A stretch of 64,000 nucleotides of DNA, taken from positions 31,239,713-31,303,712 of the forward strand of contig CM019709.1 in the NCBI GenBank assembly GCA_009760885.1, in the 5' to 3' direction. The stretch's first letter is position 1. The number at the start of each line of letters is the position of its first letter. The translations under genes were made by a program, and so were the position numbers. The stretch is from Achatina immaculata. Taxonomy: Eukaryota; Mollusca; Gastropoda; Stylommatophora; Achatinidae. Positions 9,051-20,094 of the stretch are shown piece after piece. The notes beneath the pieces are model-generated. The model was not told where the DNA came from and did not search any database. It worked only from the letters and a program-made list of their open reading frames with translations.

Positions 9051-12000
9051 TTTTCAAGTGGGAGTGTACATTGAAGGAGCCAAATACCAGATGATCCATC
9101 TAAAAACCAGTAATACAGACTTCCACCTCCTTAACTATTACTGTCCTAATGACTGCCCACTTGCTCTGGAAACAATCTCACATAAGAGAAACTGATGGTC
9201 TGCGGATATTTTAACACCCATTCCCAGAGCTGGGGCTATGACCACATAGACAAGAGAGGAGAGAAAAGTGAGAGCTGGCTGGATGATAATGGACTTCTCC
9301 TGATCAGCCAGTCAATGGACCCCCCAACATTTTACTCAAGGGCTTGGCATACAATACCAGATCTGGCATTCCACTCCGCAGACATGTAAAGTTGGAAAAC
9401 AACTTGGAGGTATCGACCAGTCTTCCTGACAATAGAAAATTAACTCCTTAACACCAGTAGCCCTCTCCCAAGATGGAACTATAAAAAAGCAAACTGGACA
9501 ATGTACAGACATCTTACAGATATCCTGGTGAGACAGCTGTCCATCAAAGGTAAGGATATTAACAGCATAGTGAAGGAATTCAATGCTTGTATCCTTCAGG
9601 CTACGTGTGAAACCTTTCCCAGGTGAGTTCATATGGACTATAAACCATACTGGTCTAGTGATCTGGGAAAACTCCATGATAATGTGGAAACAGCTTGAAA
9701 GCAAGCAGAAAATAGACCGTGCCAGGAACACCACAATAATTACCAACAAGCTAAGGTCAAATTTCAGAGAGCCAAGCTGCAAGCCAGACGGGAAAGTTGG
9801 AGAGAGAAAACAGAGTCCCTAAACTTTGAAAAGGATGGAAGTAAACTGGAAACTAATCAAACAGTTAAATGATAAGAGTACTGGAAGAAGTACAAAGATT
9901 TACACTAATAGAGGATGGGAAAATTCTTACAGGTAAGCAGGTAGCAGATCACTTTGCTCACATGTTTGCACAGGACTGCAACATTGATATCCATCCAGAG
10001 AAAGAGCGTACAGTGCGCACTGAGCCACAGAAAGAAAAGGAACAAGGCAGAAAAGTGGAGGTCATGGATGCACCAATCACACACAGTGAGTTAGACCTAG
10101 CAGTCAGTAAACTGAAACCAAGGAAGTCACCAGGACCAGATGGAGTGTCCAATGAAATTATCAAGAACCTGGGAATGGCAGCAATGGGAAAGCTGTTGGA
10201 TATTTTCAATATGTGCTGGAGCACAGGTAAGTTACTTCAAATCTGAAAGGAAGCAAGCATGGTACCACTGCTAAAGCTAGGAAAGAACAGCCTCCAGCTA
10301 CAGGCCAGTCAGCCTTAGTAGCTGCCTCTGCAAAACAGTGGAACGCATCATTGACCTGAGGCTAAAATGATACCTAGAAAGTGAAAACCTTCTCATTCCA
10401 CAACAAGCAGGATTTAGGCAGTACTACAGTACAGAAGATCAAGTGACATATCTCTCTCAAGAGATTGAGGATACATTCCAAGTAAAAAACCTTGTACTAG
10501 CAGCATGGATAGACCTGAAGAAAGCCTTTGATAAAGTATGGAAAAAAGATCTGCTGTAGAAACTAAGAAACTGCAATGTGAATGGAAGACTGTACAACTG
10601 GATAAAGTCCTATTTACACAATAGAAAATTAACTCCTTAACACCAGTAGCCCTCTCCCAAGATGGAACTATAAAAAAGCCAACTGGACAATGTACAGACA
10701 TCTTACAGATATCCTGGTGAGACAGCTGTCCATCAAAGGTAAGGATATTAACAGCATAGTGAAGGAATTCAATGCTTGTATCCTTCAGGCTACGTGTGAA
10801 ACCTTTCCCAGGTGAGTTCATATGGACTATAAACCATACTGGTCTAGTGATCTGGGAAAACTCCATGATAATGTGGAAACAGCTTGAAAGCAAGCAGAAA
10901 ATAGACCGTGCCAGGAACACCACAATAATTACCAACAAGCTAAGGTCAAATTTCAGAGAGCCAAGCTGCAAGCCAGACGGGAAAGTTGGAGAGAGAAAAC
11001 AGAGTCCCTAAACTTTGAAAAGGATGGAAGTAAACTGGAAACTAATCAAACAGTTAAATGATAAGAGTACTGGAAGAAGTACAAAGATTTACACTAATAG
11101 AGGATGGGAAAATTCTTACAGGTAAGCAGGTAGCAGATCACTTTGCTCACATGTTTGCACAGGACTGCAACATTGATATCCATCCAGAGAAAGAGCGTAC
11201 AGTGCGCACTGAGCCACAGAAAGAAAAGGAACAAGGCAGAAAAGTGGAGGTCATGGATGCACCAATCACACACAGTGAGTTAGACCTAGCAGTCAGTAAA
11301 CTGAAACCAAGGAAGTCACCAGGACCAGATGGAGTGTCCAATGAAATTATCAAGAACCTGGGAATGGCAGCAATGGGAAAGCTGTTGGATATTTTCAATA
11401 TGTGCTGGAGCACAGGTAAGTTACTTCAAATCTGAAAGGAAGCAAGCATGGTACCACTGCTAAAGCTAGGAAAGAACAGCCTCCAGCTACAGGCCAGTCA
11501 GCCTTAGTAGCTGCCTCTGCAAAACAGTGGAACGCATCATTGACCTGAGGCTAAAATGATACCTAGAAAGTGAAAACCTTCTCATTCCACAACAAGCAGG
11601 ATTTAGGCAGTACTACAGTACAGAAGATCAAGTGACATATCTCTCTCAAGAGATTGAGGATACATTCCAAGTAAAAAACCTTGTACTAGCAGCATGGATA
11701 GACCTGAAGAAAGCCTTTGATAAAGTATGGAAAAAAGATCTGCTGTAGAAACTAAGAAACTGCAATGTGAATGGAAGACTGTACAACTGGATAAAGTCCT
11801 ATTTACACAATAGAAGAGCTAGAGTAGTAATGGATGAACACAAAAGCCAGAAAGTACTTCTGCGACATGGTCTACCACAAAGAGGAGTCCTTTCACCTAC
11901 ACTGTTCCTGGTATTCATTAATGACCTGGTCAAGGAGCTTCCTTATGGAATCAAGGTGGCACTGTATGCAGATGATCTGGTCATGTGGTATGTAGACAAA

Positions 12001-13605
12001 CTTGTGACAGTCGCTACACATAGACTTCAAAGAGCATAAGTATAAACATCAAGAAACCAACTACCACTCTGTTCACTCTCTCATCTAAGCAGAAAGCAGG
12101 TAAGATCTTTGTAAATGAAATATCCTTAAGAATGGACAACCAACCCACTTACTTAGGAGTGACTCTTGACTCAAAACTGACCTGGAAGCAACACATCAGC
12201 TGTGCAGAAGCAAAAGCCAGAGGAAAACTAGCCATATTAAGAAAATTGAGTGGAACCACATGGGGAGCAAGTGAAAGAATCCTCAAGAATGTATATCAGC
12301 AAAGTATTCTACCACATTTAGAATATGGCTCAACAGCTTGGTGCACAGCATCAAACACTGATCTGTATAATCTAGACAAGGTACAAAATCAGTCACTACG
12401 GATTATCACAGGTGCCATGAGGTCCACACCAATAGTAGAAATGCAGAAAATAGTTGGTGTTCAACCGCTAAAGGAACGTAGAGACACAAAGGTCATGACC
12501 ATGGGAGAAAAATTCCTTAGCTCTGTAAGCCATCCCCTGAAGGAGAGATTCAATAACTTGGCATTAGGACGGCTTAAAAGAAGCAGCTTCATTCATCAGG
12601 CCAAGCGTATGTGTAAGCTGATACCTGACCTTCCAACTGTAGTCACTCCATTATCATCTGTACCAGAGCATACACCATGGAAAGAAGCAGATTATACACA
12701 AATAACTATTCAGACTGAAGTGAAAGATGTGCAGAATGGTGAGATGCAGAGCAGTCTTGTAAGATCAATAGCCACACTTAGTGTTCTAGATGACAAATAT
12801 CCATGTGACACCTGGATACGTGTGTATACAGATGGATCTGCACATAATGCCATAAAGAATGGGTGGAGCAGGAGCACATACTGAATATTCAAAAAACACC
12901 ACAGACAAGATTTCATTACCCACTGGAAAATACTGCAACAACTACGATGCAGAAGTTAGGGCAATTATTGCCACAGTTTAAAAACTATCAGACACCAGAA
13001 TTGATACATGCCCCATAGTAGTTCTCATGGATGCAAGATCAGTACTGGAAGCTCTTCAGTGCAACAAACTACCAGACCTTAAGGATGCCTTGTCAAAAAT
13101 TGGCTTACAACACGGAGTCACCTTGCAGTGGATTCCCTCTCACTGTGGGATACCAGGCAATGAGAAAGTTGACTATCTGGCCAAAGAGGGAACTGAAATG
13201 GAGCAACCAGACATACCAATCACCTATAATCAGAAGAAAAGCATGATAAAAACCTACAGGAAGCCACAAACACCACCACATGATGACTATCACATGCTAA
13301 ACAGAAAGGAACAAATCACCATATTCTGTCTCTGAACGGGATACAACCAACTCTGAAGTCATATGTATACAAAGTTTAAGGTTGGTACTACTAATCTATG
13401 TACATGTGCCCAGGTGCCCCAAACTGTGGAAAACATTCTCCAAAACTGCACCAACTATGAGACACTGAGAAGAAATAACTGGCCCGGTGAAACCAGCAAA
13501 GAAGATAAGCTCTGTTTCCATGCATGAGTTACAAAAAAACTGTGAAATTTATCCAAGAGACAGGACTGCAGATATAGACAGAAAATGGGTACGAAGAAGA
13601 AGAAG
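9050..13605 (+). mobile_element. Jockey-like LINE (endonuclease, RT, RNase H) with internal tandem duplication, family D
   Basis: A long but broken non-LTR element. The order of parts is an endonuclease remnant (9060-9420; GVYIEGAKYQMIHLKTSN, then MVCGYFNTHSQSWG and PDLAFHSADM), an RT N-terminal part (KPRKSPGPDGVSNEIIK near 11300), RT palm (LPQRGVLSPTLFLVFINDL then ALYADDLVMW, 11870-11985), post-RT tail (12132-12880; SILPHLEYGSTAWCTASNTD), RNase H (VYTDGSAHNAIKNG near 12826; LQWIPSHCGIPGNEKVDYLA near 13125-13185) and a C-terminal knuckle-like QTVENILQNCTNY. It ends in a GAAGAAGAAG tail. Several stops and frameshifts, including a stop after YTDGSAH, mean it cannot make a working protein. A 1,189-bp segment is present twice. 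Confidence 0.88.
9431..11808 (+). repeat. 1,189-bp direct tandem duplication inside family D
   Basis: Bases 9431-10619 and 10620-11808 are nearly identical; I noticed one difference (A at 9491, C at 10680). Both carry the same 79- and 125-residue frames at an offset of 1,189. At the joins the sequence acaatagaa occurs in both parental sites (endonuclease region and RT region), so the duplication has about 9 bp of microhomology. Confidence 0.93.
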
Positions 13606-13614
13606 ATATCTTCC

Positions 13615-13988
13615 AAACTAAGCTTCTGTAAGATGAAATGAGTATTCTAGCCAGATACCATAGGTAGTGACCTCTTGTTAAGAGAGACAGACATGATGCC
13701 ATTGTCAACAGTGATTGAAAGGAGAAGGTTGCGATGGATTGGCCATATTATGAGAATGACAGATGAATCCTTACCACGAACAGCTCTTATGTGGACTCTA
13801 CAGGGTCAAAGAAGTGTGGGATGACCTAGAGAGACATGGAGACATACAGCAGAGAAAATGCTTCTAAATAAGGGACTAACATGGGAGACAGCCAAGAAGA
13901 TAGTGAAGGATTGACGAAAGTGAAAATCTCTCTGCCACCAGCAGCCCCATGTGCCTTGGGCATTGAAGGGACAAGAGAGATCGTAACA
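13615..13988 (+). mobile_element. LINE 3' end related to family A (A')
   Basis: Plus-strand pieces read MPLSTVIERRRLRWIGHIMR, then MTDESLPRTALMWTLQGQRS, PRETWRHTAEKMLLNKGLTW and SPMCLGH-like codons, ending aagggacaagagagatcg. The same parts as family A appear in order, but diverged, with stops. It follows directly on the tail of the family D element. Confidence 0.75.
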
Positions 13989-14089
13989 GAAATATGCATA
14001 GTTACGCTCTTGATAATTATATTTTATATTATAGGATTGTGTGCTGTAATAGGTGATTGAGATATTTATGTCATATTAAAAACAATGAA

Positions 14090-14236
14090 AATTATGACAG
14101 TGCTCAGAGACAAGGGATGCACATGGAAGGAAGCAGAGAATAATTCCAAAAACAAGGATGACTGGAGAGCCTTTATACGTGGCCTGTGCTCTCAAGGGAG
14201 TGAATGGCGATGATGATGATGATGATGATGATGAAA
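14090..14236 (+). mobile_element. LINE family E 3' end with (GAT)n tail
   Basis: Reads VLRDKGCTWKEAENNSKNKD then DWRAFIRGLCSQGSEW, followed by stop and about eight GAT units. The same stretch occurs on the minus strand at 54093-54500. Confidence 0.75.
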
Positions 14237-14416
14237 AACAATGAAATCTGCGATCAAAATACTCCTTATGTCAGGTAAAATAAATGAAATCTGTGATCAT
14301 GATATATCTTATATCAGGTAAAAACAATGGAATCTGTGATCATGATATTCCTTATATCAGGTAAAAACAATGAAATCTGTGATCATGATATTCCTTATGT
14401 CAGGTAAAAACAATGA
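14236..14416 (+). repeat. Short tandem repeat that copies the adjacent splice acceptor
   Basis: Four copies of a unit of about 44-60 bp containing ttccttatrtcaggtaaaaa then caatgaaatctgtgatcatg. The last copy is the true acceptor and exon start at 14404 (ttatgtcag|GTAAAAACAATGAAGAG). Each upstream copy keeps the tcag|gtaaaa junction and the first exon codons. Confidence 0.88.
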
Positions 14417-14592
14417 AGAGTGTAATGAAGAAATGCCAGGACTGTGTGCACAAACATGGTGAAACAGACACAAGAGAAGGCATAGCTGTTTTAGATGAGC
14501 TGGTTGATTTGACTTCGACGGTCAGTAAAACAGTTGACGACTTTGTCTGTGGAATCTATGCACCAGTAAACTACACAGCTCTAGTGCAAAAT
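14404..14592 (+). CDS. CCNDBP1: CCNDBP1-like internal exon (C-terminal helical core)
   Basis: A 189-nt phase-0 exon of 63 codons, from acceptor ttccttatgtcag (AG at 14402-14403) to donor AAT|gtaagt at 14593. It begins VKTMKSVMKKCQDCVHKHGE and includes LDELVDLTSTVSKTVDDFVC then GIYAPVNYTALVQN. Human CCNDBP1 has VRASKACLKKIRML and LDDIVDISDEISPSVDDLAL then SIYPPM, the clearest similarity in the gene. A tandem repeat just upstream (14236-14416) repeats this exon's acceptor and first codons. Confidence 0.93.
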
Positions 14593-14804
14593 GTAAGTCA
14601 CATGAATCAGTGTTGTGATGTTTTTTTTTTTACTTTTAAATGATGCAGGATACTTTAACAGTTAAATTTTGCTTAAGATCAAGATTCAAGATATTTGAAA
14701 GACATCTTAGCTCTTAAACTACTGCAATCTGTTTAAACAGCTTTTTAAAAAAAAAAATACCTACAATCAAACAGTTTTGTTCCACAAATGTTCATCTTCT
14801 TCTT

Positions 14805-15350
14805 CTTCTATCTCTCTCTCTCTCTCTCTGAACCTTAAGTGCCCAGGGCACATGGGGCTTCCGCAAGGGTTTTCCACAAATGCCTGTCCTTTGCCTTTTT
14901 TTCTGCTCTTGCTCAGGTGAGCCCTCTGTTGCTCAACATCTTCTCTGTTGTTCTTCTCCATGTCTCTTTTGGGTCTACCCTTACTACTTTTCCCCTGTGG
15001 TGTCCATCTTAGTGCTGTTTTTGGTAGTGAGTTGGCAGTCATTCGGAGCACATGTCCCAACCATCGCCAGAGTCTTTCCTCAATAATTACTGTCAGTGGC
15101 TTCATCTGCATTTCTCCCAACAAGATGTTATTTCTTATGGTGTTTGGCCAAAATATTTTTCTAATTCTTCGTAAACATTTAGTCTGGAAAGAATTCAACT
15201 TGTTTTCTATGGTTTTGGTGATTTTCCAACATTCACTTCCATAGAGTAGTGCACTTAGAACATTACTCTTAAATATCCTGATTTTCATCTTCATGCTTAG
15301 TTTTTTAGATTTCCATATAGTCTGCAGCACTGAGAAAGCCTGGTTTGCTC
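14805..15350 (-). mobile_element. LINE family A copy, longest collinear 3' part
   Basis: On the minus strand the frame covers MLQTIWKSKKLSMKMKIRIF, then SALLYGSECWKITKTIENKL, ERLWRWLGHVLRMT and SKGRPKRDMEKNNREDVEQQ, ending after HLRF in an (AG)n tail (TC repeat at 14810-14828 on the plus strand). Bases upstream of the usual truncation point of the other copies are present. The 5' end lies near a cttcttcttc tract that resembles sequence next to the tail; a duplication cannot be told from simple repeat. Confidence 0.82.
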
Positions 15351-15534
15351 TTCTTCTTCCATAGTTGGGAGTTATTAATTTTGAACTGCAAATGCAAAAA
15401 CATAGGCATCATATTATTTTCCAGTAAAATATTGCACCATGATTTTTTACTACAAAAAAAAATTTTGTGTGTCATGTATTGTTGTTTGCTAGATTAAGGG
15501 TTGATTATCAGTTTTATTGAAAAAGCCACCAAAA

Positions 15535-15950
15535 CTACAGAAAACAAACTGAATTTCTTCCAGACTAAATGTTTACACAGGATTAGATGAATATTTTGGC
15601 CAAATGCTGGAACAAATAACACTTTGCGGCAGGAATGTCGATGAGGCCATTGACTTTAATTGTTGAGGAAAGATGTTGGCGATGGCAGGGGCATGAACTC
15701 CAGATGATTAGTAACTCATTACCAAAAATAGTGCTGAAGTGGACACCACAGGGAAATAATAGTAAGGGTGGACCAAAGAAGACATGGAGAACAACAACAC
15801 AGAGGATGTTGAGTCAGTTTCTCATCCTGTGGGCAGAGGATGTTGAGTCAGTTTCTCATCCTGTGGACAGAGGGTTCTTATCTGCTGCCATTGCTGTTCA
15901 GTCAACTAAGGTACCAAAACAGATACTTGGCACTCTGTATTGAGGAAGAT
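15535..15950 (+). mobile_element. LINE family A degenerate copy with 34-bp internal repeat
   Basis: Reads MSMRPLTLIVEERCWRWQGH then LPKIVLKWTPQGNNSKGGPK in plus-strand frames, with frameshifts. The segment gcagaggatgttgagtcagt then ttctcatcctgtgg is duplicated near 15791-15866. It is an old copy. Confidence 0.72.
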
Positions 15951-16254
15951 AAAATATAATGACAGAAAATATCTCCATGTAAGGCAAAGTATTACACTCA
16001 CACAAGAGTGTCAGTGAATAAAAGGAGAGAAAGTAGCACACTCAGTTCAGTTCCATGAATATGGGGAATATGCCAGAGTTGATGAACAGGAAATTACAAT
16101 TTTTTTTTTTAAGAGTGCAAATGACAGTTTTAGACAGATGATACCGTCGTTAGCAGCAGAAAAACCGCTGGTCAAAACCATATCCTAACCTCATGCAGAG
16201 ATCCAAGAGAACAGGTTGTTTCAGAACATGGTGGTGGAGTATGTATTTTCTTGC

Positions 16255-16530
16255 ATAGCTGGGAGTTTAAACAGAGGAAACTTTGAGAACTTAAGTATTT
16301 CAGACATGTTAAACATCAAGAGAGTTTGGAGATGACAGTTTTGGAAAGGTACATAACTGAAAAACAAAGAGAGGCAGACCAAAGCCAAGATGGCAGCAAG
16401 ACATTGTTGATGGTTTGTGAATGGATGCATCAACACCAGGGCATCTTGCTTACATCCGAAAGGCTTAACAACAGCTGTTAGGAGACAAAGTTCCACACGG
16501 GACATGCTAATGAACAAATGATTGAGTTGG
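16255..16530 (+). mobile_element. LINE family B degenerate 3' end
   Basis: Nucleotide similarity to the other family B copies: a cattaaacgtcatg-like block (ttaaacatcaagagagtttg), then gaggcagaccaaagccaaga, tggatgcatcaacaccaggg and gggacatgctaatgaac. No frame survives. Confidence 0.65.
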
Positions 16531-16667
16531 AAGTTTATAATCTGCCATAAATGCTAAAAATAAGCATTGTGTTATTTCTTTCCAAAACACTATGGATGAG
16601 ATATTTGTATCGTAAAAAAATTCATAGGTCATAATAGGTTAAGATTTAATGATGTTAGTTTCTACAT

Positions 16668-16875
16668 TGAATAGTTAGTTGGTTAGTTAGTTGATCCTCT
16701 TGGGCCAAAGGCAGCGCATAGGGCGGAGGACAAGGCTCTCCATGTCTGGCGATTCCTTGCTACTTGCTTTAGATCTTCGGTGTTTCTGATGAGCATTGTT
16801 GAACACTCCTTGGTGATAAACTCTTCTTAGTGTGTCTTTGGGTCTTCCCCGCTTTCTTTTACCCCCAGGTGACCA
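16668..16875 (-). mobile_element. LINE RT C-terminal relic with (AACT)n tail (family L)
   Basis: On the minus strand, pieces resemble a GKRKRGRPKDT-like block and an RQTWRALSS-like end, closing in aactaactaactaaccaact. The tail lies at 16668-16692 on the plus strand. It directly abuts the start of the family B host of the nest. Confidence 0.5.
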
Positions 16876-16997
16876 CGTAAATGCTTGGTATGGGAGTCAC
16901 ACTGAACAAGGCAGCTGATATATGTATCAATGAGGAAACATTGGAAGAAATGGAGGGTTTTGAATATCTTGGATCACTACTAACTAATAATGGAGAT

Positions 16998-19356
16998 CTT
17001 ATCTTATATCTTATATCCTTCCCGTGCCGTTAGACGTCACATAGGGCTCGCAAAGTAGTTCGCCAATTTTTCCTGTCTTCAGCGAGTCTTTCAACCTCAT
17101 CAAAGGATTTTATGCCTGTTAACTTGGCCTCTCTTAATAATGTCCTCTTCAGAGTTTCACGCGGTCTGCCTCTTTTTCTTCGGCCTGTTGTGTTCCACTT
17201 GATAGCTTGTTTTGGGATTCTCTGATCATTTCTTCTCATCAAGTGACCAACATATGTCCATCTCCTTTTCCTGATCACCCATGAGACTGGTTGTTGTTCA
17301 GTCATCTGTCTTATCTCTGCATTGTTCTTGAATTCATTCCACTTGATGCCGAGTATTTTCCTTAGGCATTTGTTTTCAAAAGAGTCTAATTTCTTTTCTA
17401 TTTCTTTAGTTGTTTTCCAGCTTTCACATGCATAAATGAGGGTGGATATTACATTTGAGTTGAATAGTCTTAACTTGGTTTTTGTGCTTATAACTTTTGA
17501 ATTCCATATATTCTCAAGATTCTTGAAGATTGATGCTGCTTTTGCAATTCTTATCCTAACTTCCTTTCTAGTGTCACCATCCTGGTCTATGTAGCTGCCA
17601 AGGTATGCAAATTGATTGACTTCTTCAATATCTGTCCCTTCTATGTGTATTTTTCCATTTTGATTGATGGGAATTTTCATTATTTTTGTTTTGTCCTTGT
17701 TAATTTCAAGTCCTATTTTGCTAGCCAGTGAAGATAGGCTATCTGTTTTTCCTTGCATGGAATTCACATTATTACTGATAAGAGTTATGTCATCAGCAAA
17801 ATCAAGATCTTCTAGTTGGGTCCCATGTACCCAGTCAATACCTGTGTTACCTGAGCAGCATTTTGTCATTATGAAGTCTATTGTAATCCCAAAAAGTAAA
17901 GGAGACAGTATACATCCTTGTTTCACGCCTGTTTCAATCTGGAACCATTCACTCATCCCTTCTTCTGTCTTGACTGCACAAACATATCCATTGTATAAGT
18001 CCTTAATGATGTTGACAATTTTAGATGGTATTCCATATAGACATAAAATTCTCCATAATGAATCTCTGTGTATGCTATCAAATGCCTTCTTAAAATCTAT
18101 GAAATTCAGTATTAATGGTTTTGCTTTTCAATATGTTCTTCAAGTATTATTCTGAGAGTAAAGATCTGGTCGAGACAGCTTCTCCCTTTTCGAAATCCTG
18201 CTTGTTCTTCTCTCATTGCAGTATCCACTATATCTTTGAGTCTATTCAAAATGACCTTGCAAAATACTTTTGACACAACTGATATTAAGGTTACTCCTCT
18301 CCAGTTGTTACAGTCACTAAGGTTGCCCTTTTTTGGTATTTTAACAATGATTCCCTTCTTCCAATTAGAAGGGACCTTTTCTTCTTTCCAAATCTTGTTA
18401 AACATTCTCTGTAGTTGTCTCATGTTGTCACTATTGATAGCTTTTAGCATCTCGGCTGTTATTTCATCTTCACCTGCAGCTTTGTTGTTAGCCATTAAAT
18501 TCACTGCTGCTTCAATTTCATGCAATTTAATTTCATCTAGATTGACATTTAGTTGTGGGGCTGATAAGTCAGTTTCAAGGTTTAACAATTCTTTTGGGTG
18601 TGGTCGATTGAGTATTTCTTGGAAGTGTTCAGCCCATCTTTGCTTTTGGTCTTTATTTGATGTTAATAGTGTTCCAGTTTTGCTAAGGATTGGTCTTTCT
18701 TTAGATGTAATAGTACCTGTTAGCCTCTTTTGTATGTTATATAAAGTTTTGCTGTCTCCTGTTTTTGCTGCTTTTTCTGCCTCTTTCGCCATATTGTCTA
18801 TGTATTCTCTTTTATCCCTTCTAGCTGAACTTTTTACTTTCTTGTCTATGTCTTTGTATTTTGCTTTTGACGAATCTCTTTCATGATCTGCTTTTGCATT
18901 CAACATGTTTAATTTGGCTGCTCGTCTTTCATGTATATACTTCCATGTTTTATCTGATATCCATGCTTTTCTAATTGGTTTTTCCAATCCAGCGCTTACT
19001 TTTGCTGCTGTGATTATGGCTGTGCTGTAAGAATTCCATAACTCATCTATACCTATCTCCTCAACTTCACTGGGTGTTTTGGAATGATTGGCAAGTTCCT
19101 GATTGAAATTAATGTTAGTATTTTCTTCTTGTAGGCTGTGGATGTTTATCTTTCTGTGTACTGATTTCTTGTGTTGACTTTTCAATTTTAGTTTTATTTT
19201 CCCTATGCACAGGTTGTGATCACTGTTGACATCTGCACCCCTATAAGCCCTTACATCCATGAGAGATGTTCTGTATTGCTTTCTAATACAAAAATGGTCT
19301 ATCTGGTTTCTAGTTCTATCATCTGGAGATATCCATGTTGTTTTATGTATATCATG
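16998..19356 (-). mobile_element. LINE family C (Nimb/I-like), 2.36 kb, nearly intact RT with one frameshift
   Basis: Inserted in family B with the 13-bp duplication TAATAATGGAGAT (16985-16997 and 19357-19369). On the minus strand: the endonuclease end (DDRTRNQIDHF, then MDVRAYRGADVNSDHNL at 19260-19207), a basic linker, RT (NNWRGVTLISVVSKVFCKVI, then EEQAGFRKGRSCLDQIFTLR), palm (VKQGCILSPLLFGITIDFIM then LEDLDFADDITLIS), and a tail (RKRRWTYVGHLMRRND, GRPRETLKRTLLREAKLTG). Two long frames, 18112-19260 and 17030-17956, are separated by one missing A in an A run near 18118. It is 5'-truncated within the endonuclease and ends in an (ATAAG)n-type tail. Confidence 0.93.
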
Positions 19357-19621
19357 TAATAATGGAGATACAATGAGGCAAATTAAAAGGAGGGCATCTA
19401 TCGCTCTTCAAAAAATAAAAAACTAAAGAAGCTGTGGAGAGGAACAGACAGAGTTACAAAAATAAGAATTTTAAGGGCATGCATCTTCATCGCAACATAT
19501 GCCTGTGAGACCTGGACACTTAACAAAACAGCTGAGAAATATATAAATGCCTTTGAATGTAAATGCTACAGTAGAGTTCTTCAAATACCATGGACACATA
19601 CAAGAACAAATATATCCATAC

Positions 19622-19780
19622 TCTCTCTCTCTCTCTCTCTGAACCTTAAATGCCCAGGGCACATGGGGCTTCCGCAAGGGTTTTCCACAAATGCCTGTCC
19701 TTTGCCTTTTTTTCTGCTCTTGCCCAGGTGAGCCCTCTATTGCTCAGCATCCTTTCTGTTGTTCTTCTCCATGTCTCTTT
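19622..19780 (-). mobile_element. LINE family A short insertion nested in family B
   Basis: A 159-bp family A 3' end (RMLSNRGLTWARAEKKAKDR then HLWKTLAEAPCALG) with a TC-repeat side at 19622. Flanked by the 11-bp duplication TATATCCATAC at 19611-19621 and 19781-19791. Removing it restores the family B frame. Confidence 0.93.
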
Positions 19781-20094
19781 TATATCCATACTACAAGAAC
19801 TTAATATTGAAGAAGGCTGGCTTGTAAAGAGGATTAAAGAGAGAAAACTTAAATATTTTGGCCACATTAAATGTCGTGATAATCTAGAGAAGACTGTCTT
19901 GTGAGGCTACAAATGGGAAAAAGAAAGAGAGAAAGACCAAAGCAAACATAGCTGCAAGACATCATTGATAATCTGCAAATGGATGCATCAGCAGCAGGGC
20001 ATCTTGCTTACAACTGAGAGCCCTATAGGAGAGCAGTTAGGGAGGCAAAGTTCCGCAAGGGACATGCAAATGACTGACTGAGTTTTTACACTAT

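Larger units (their letters stand above)
16878..20085 (+). mobile_element. LINE family B host element, split by two later insertions
   Basis: The visible parts are 16878-16997, 19370-19610 and 19792-20085. Read across both insertions, the translation runs through EEMEGFEYLGSLLTNNGD, RQIKRRASIALQKIK, FIATYACETWTLNKTAEKYI, LQIPWTHTRTNIS and then EEGWLVKRIKERKLKYFGHI, a normal order for a post-RT C-terminus. It ends gggacatgcaaatgactgac. Target-site duplications mark both insertions: 13 bp around family C and 11 bp around family A. It is a dead copy. Confidence 0.85.

Noticed and set aside
14815..15345. Direct target-site duplication for the family A copy
   Set aside because: The candidate cttcttcttc repeat at both ends is low complexity, so it cannot be told from chance.
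18236..18886. Plus-strand 216-residue membrane-like ORF
   Set aside because: It is the antisense shadow of the family C reverse transcriptase on the minus strand.
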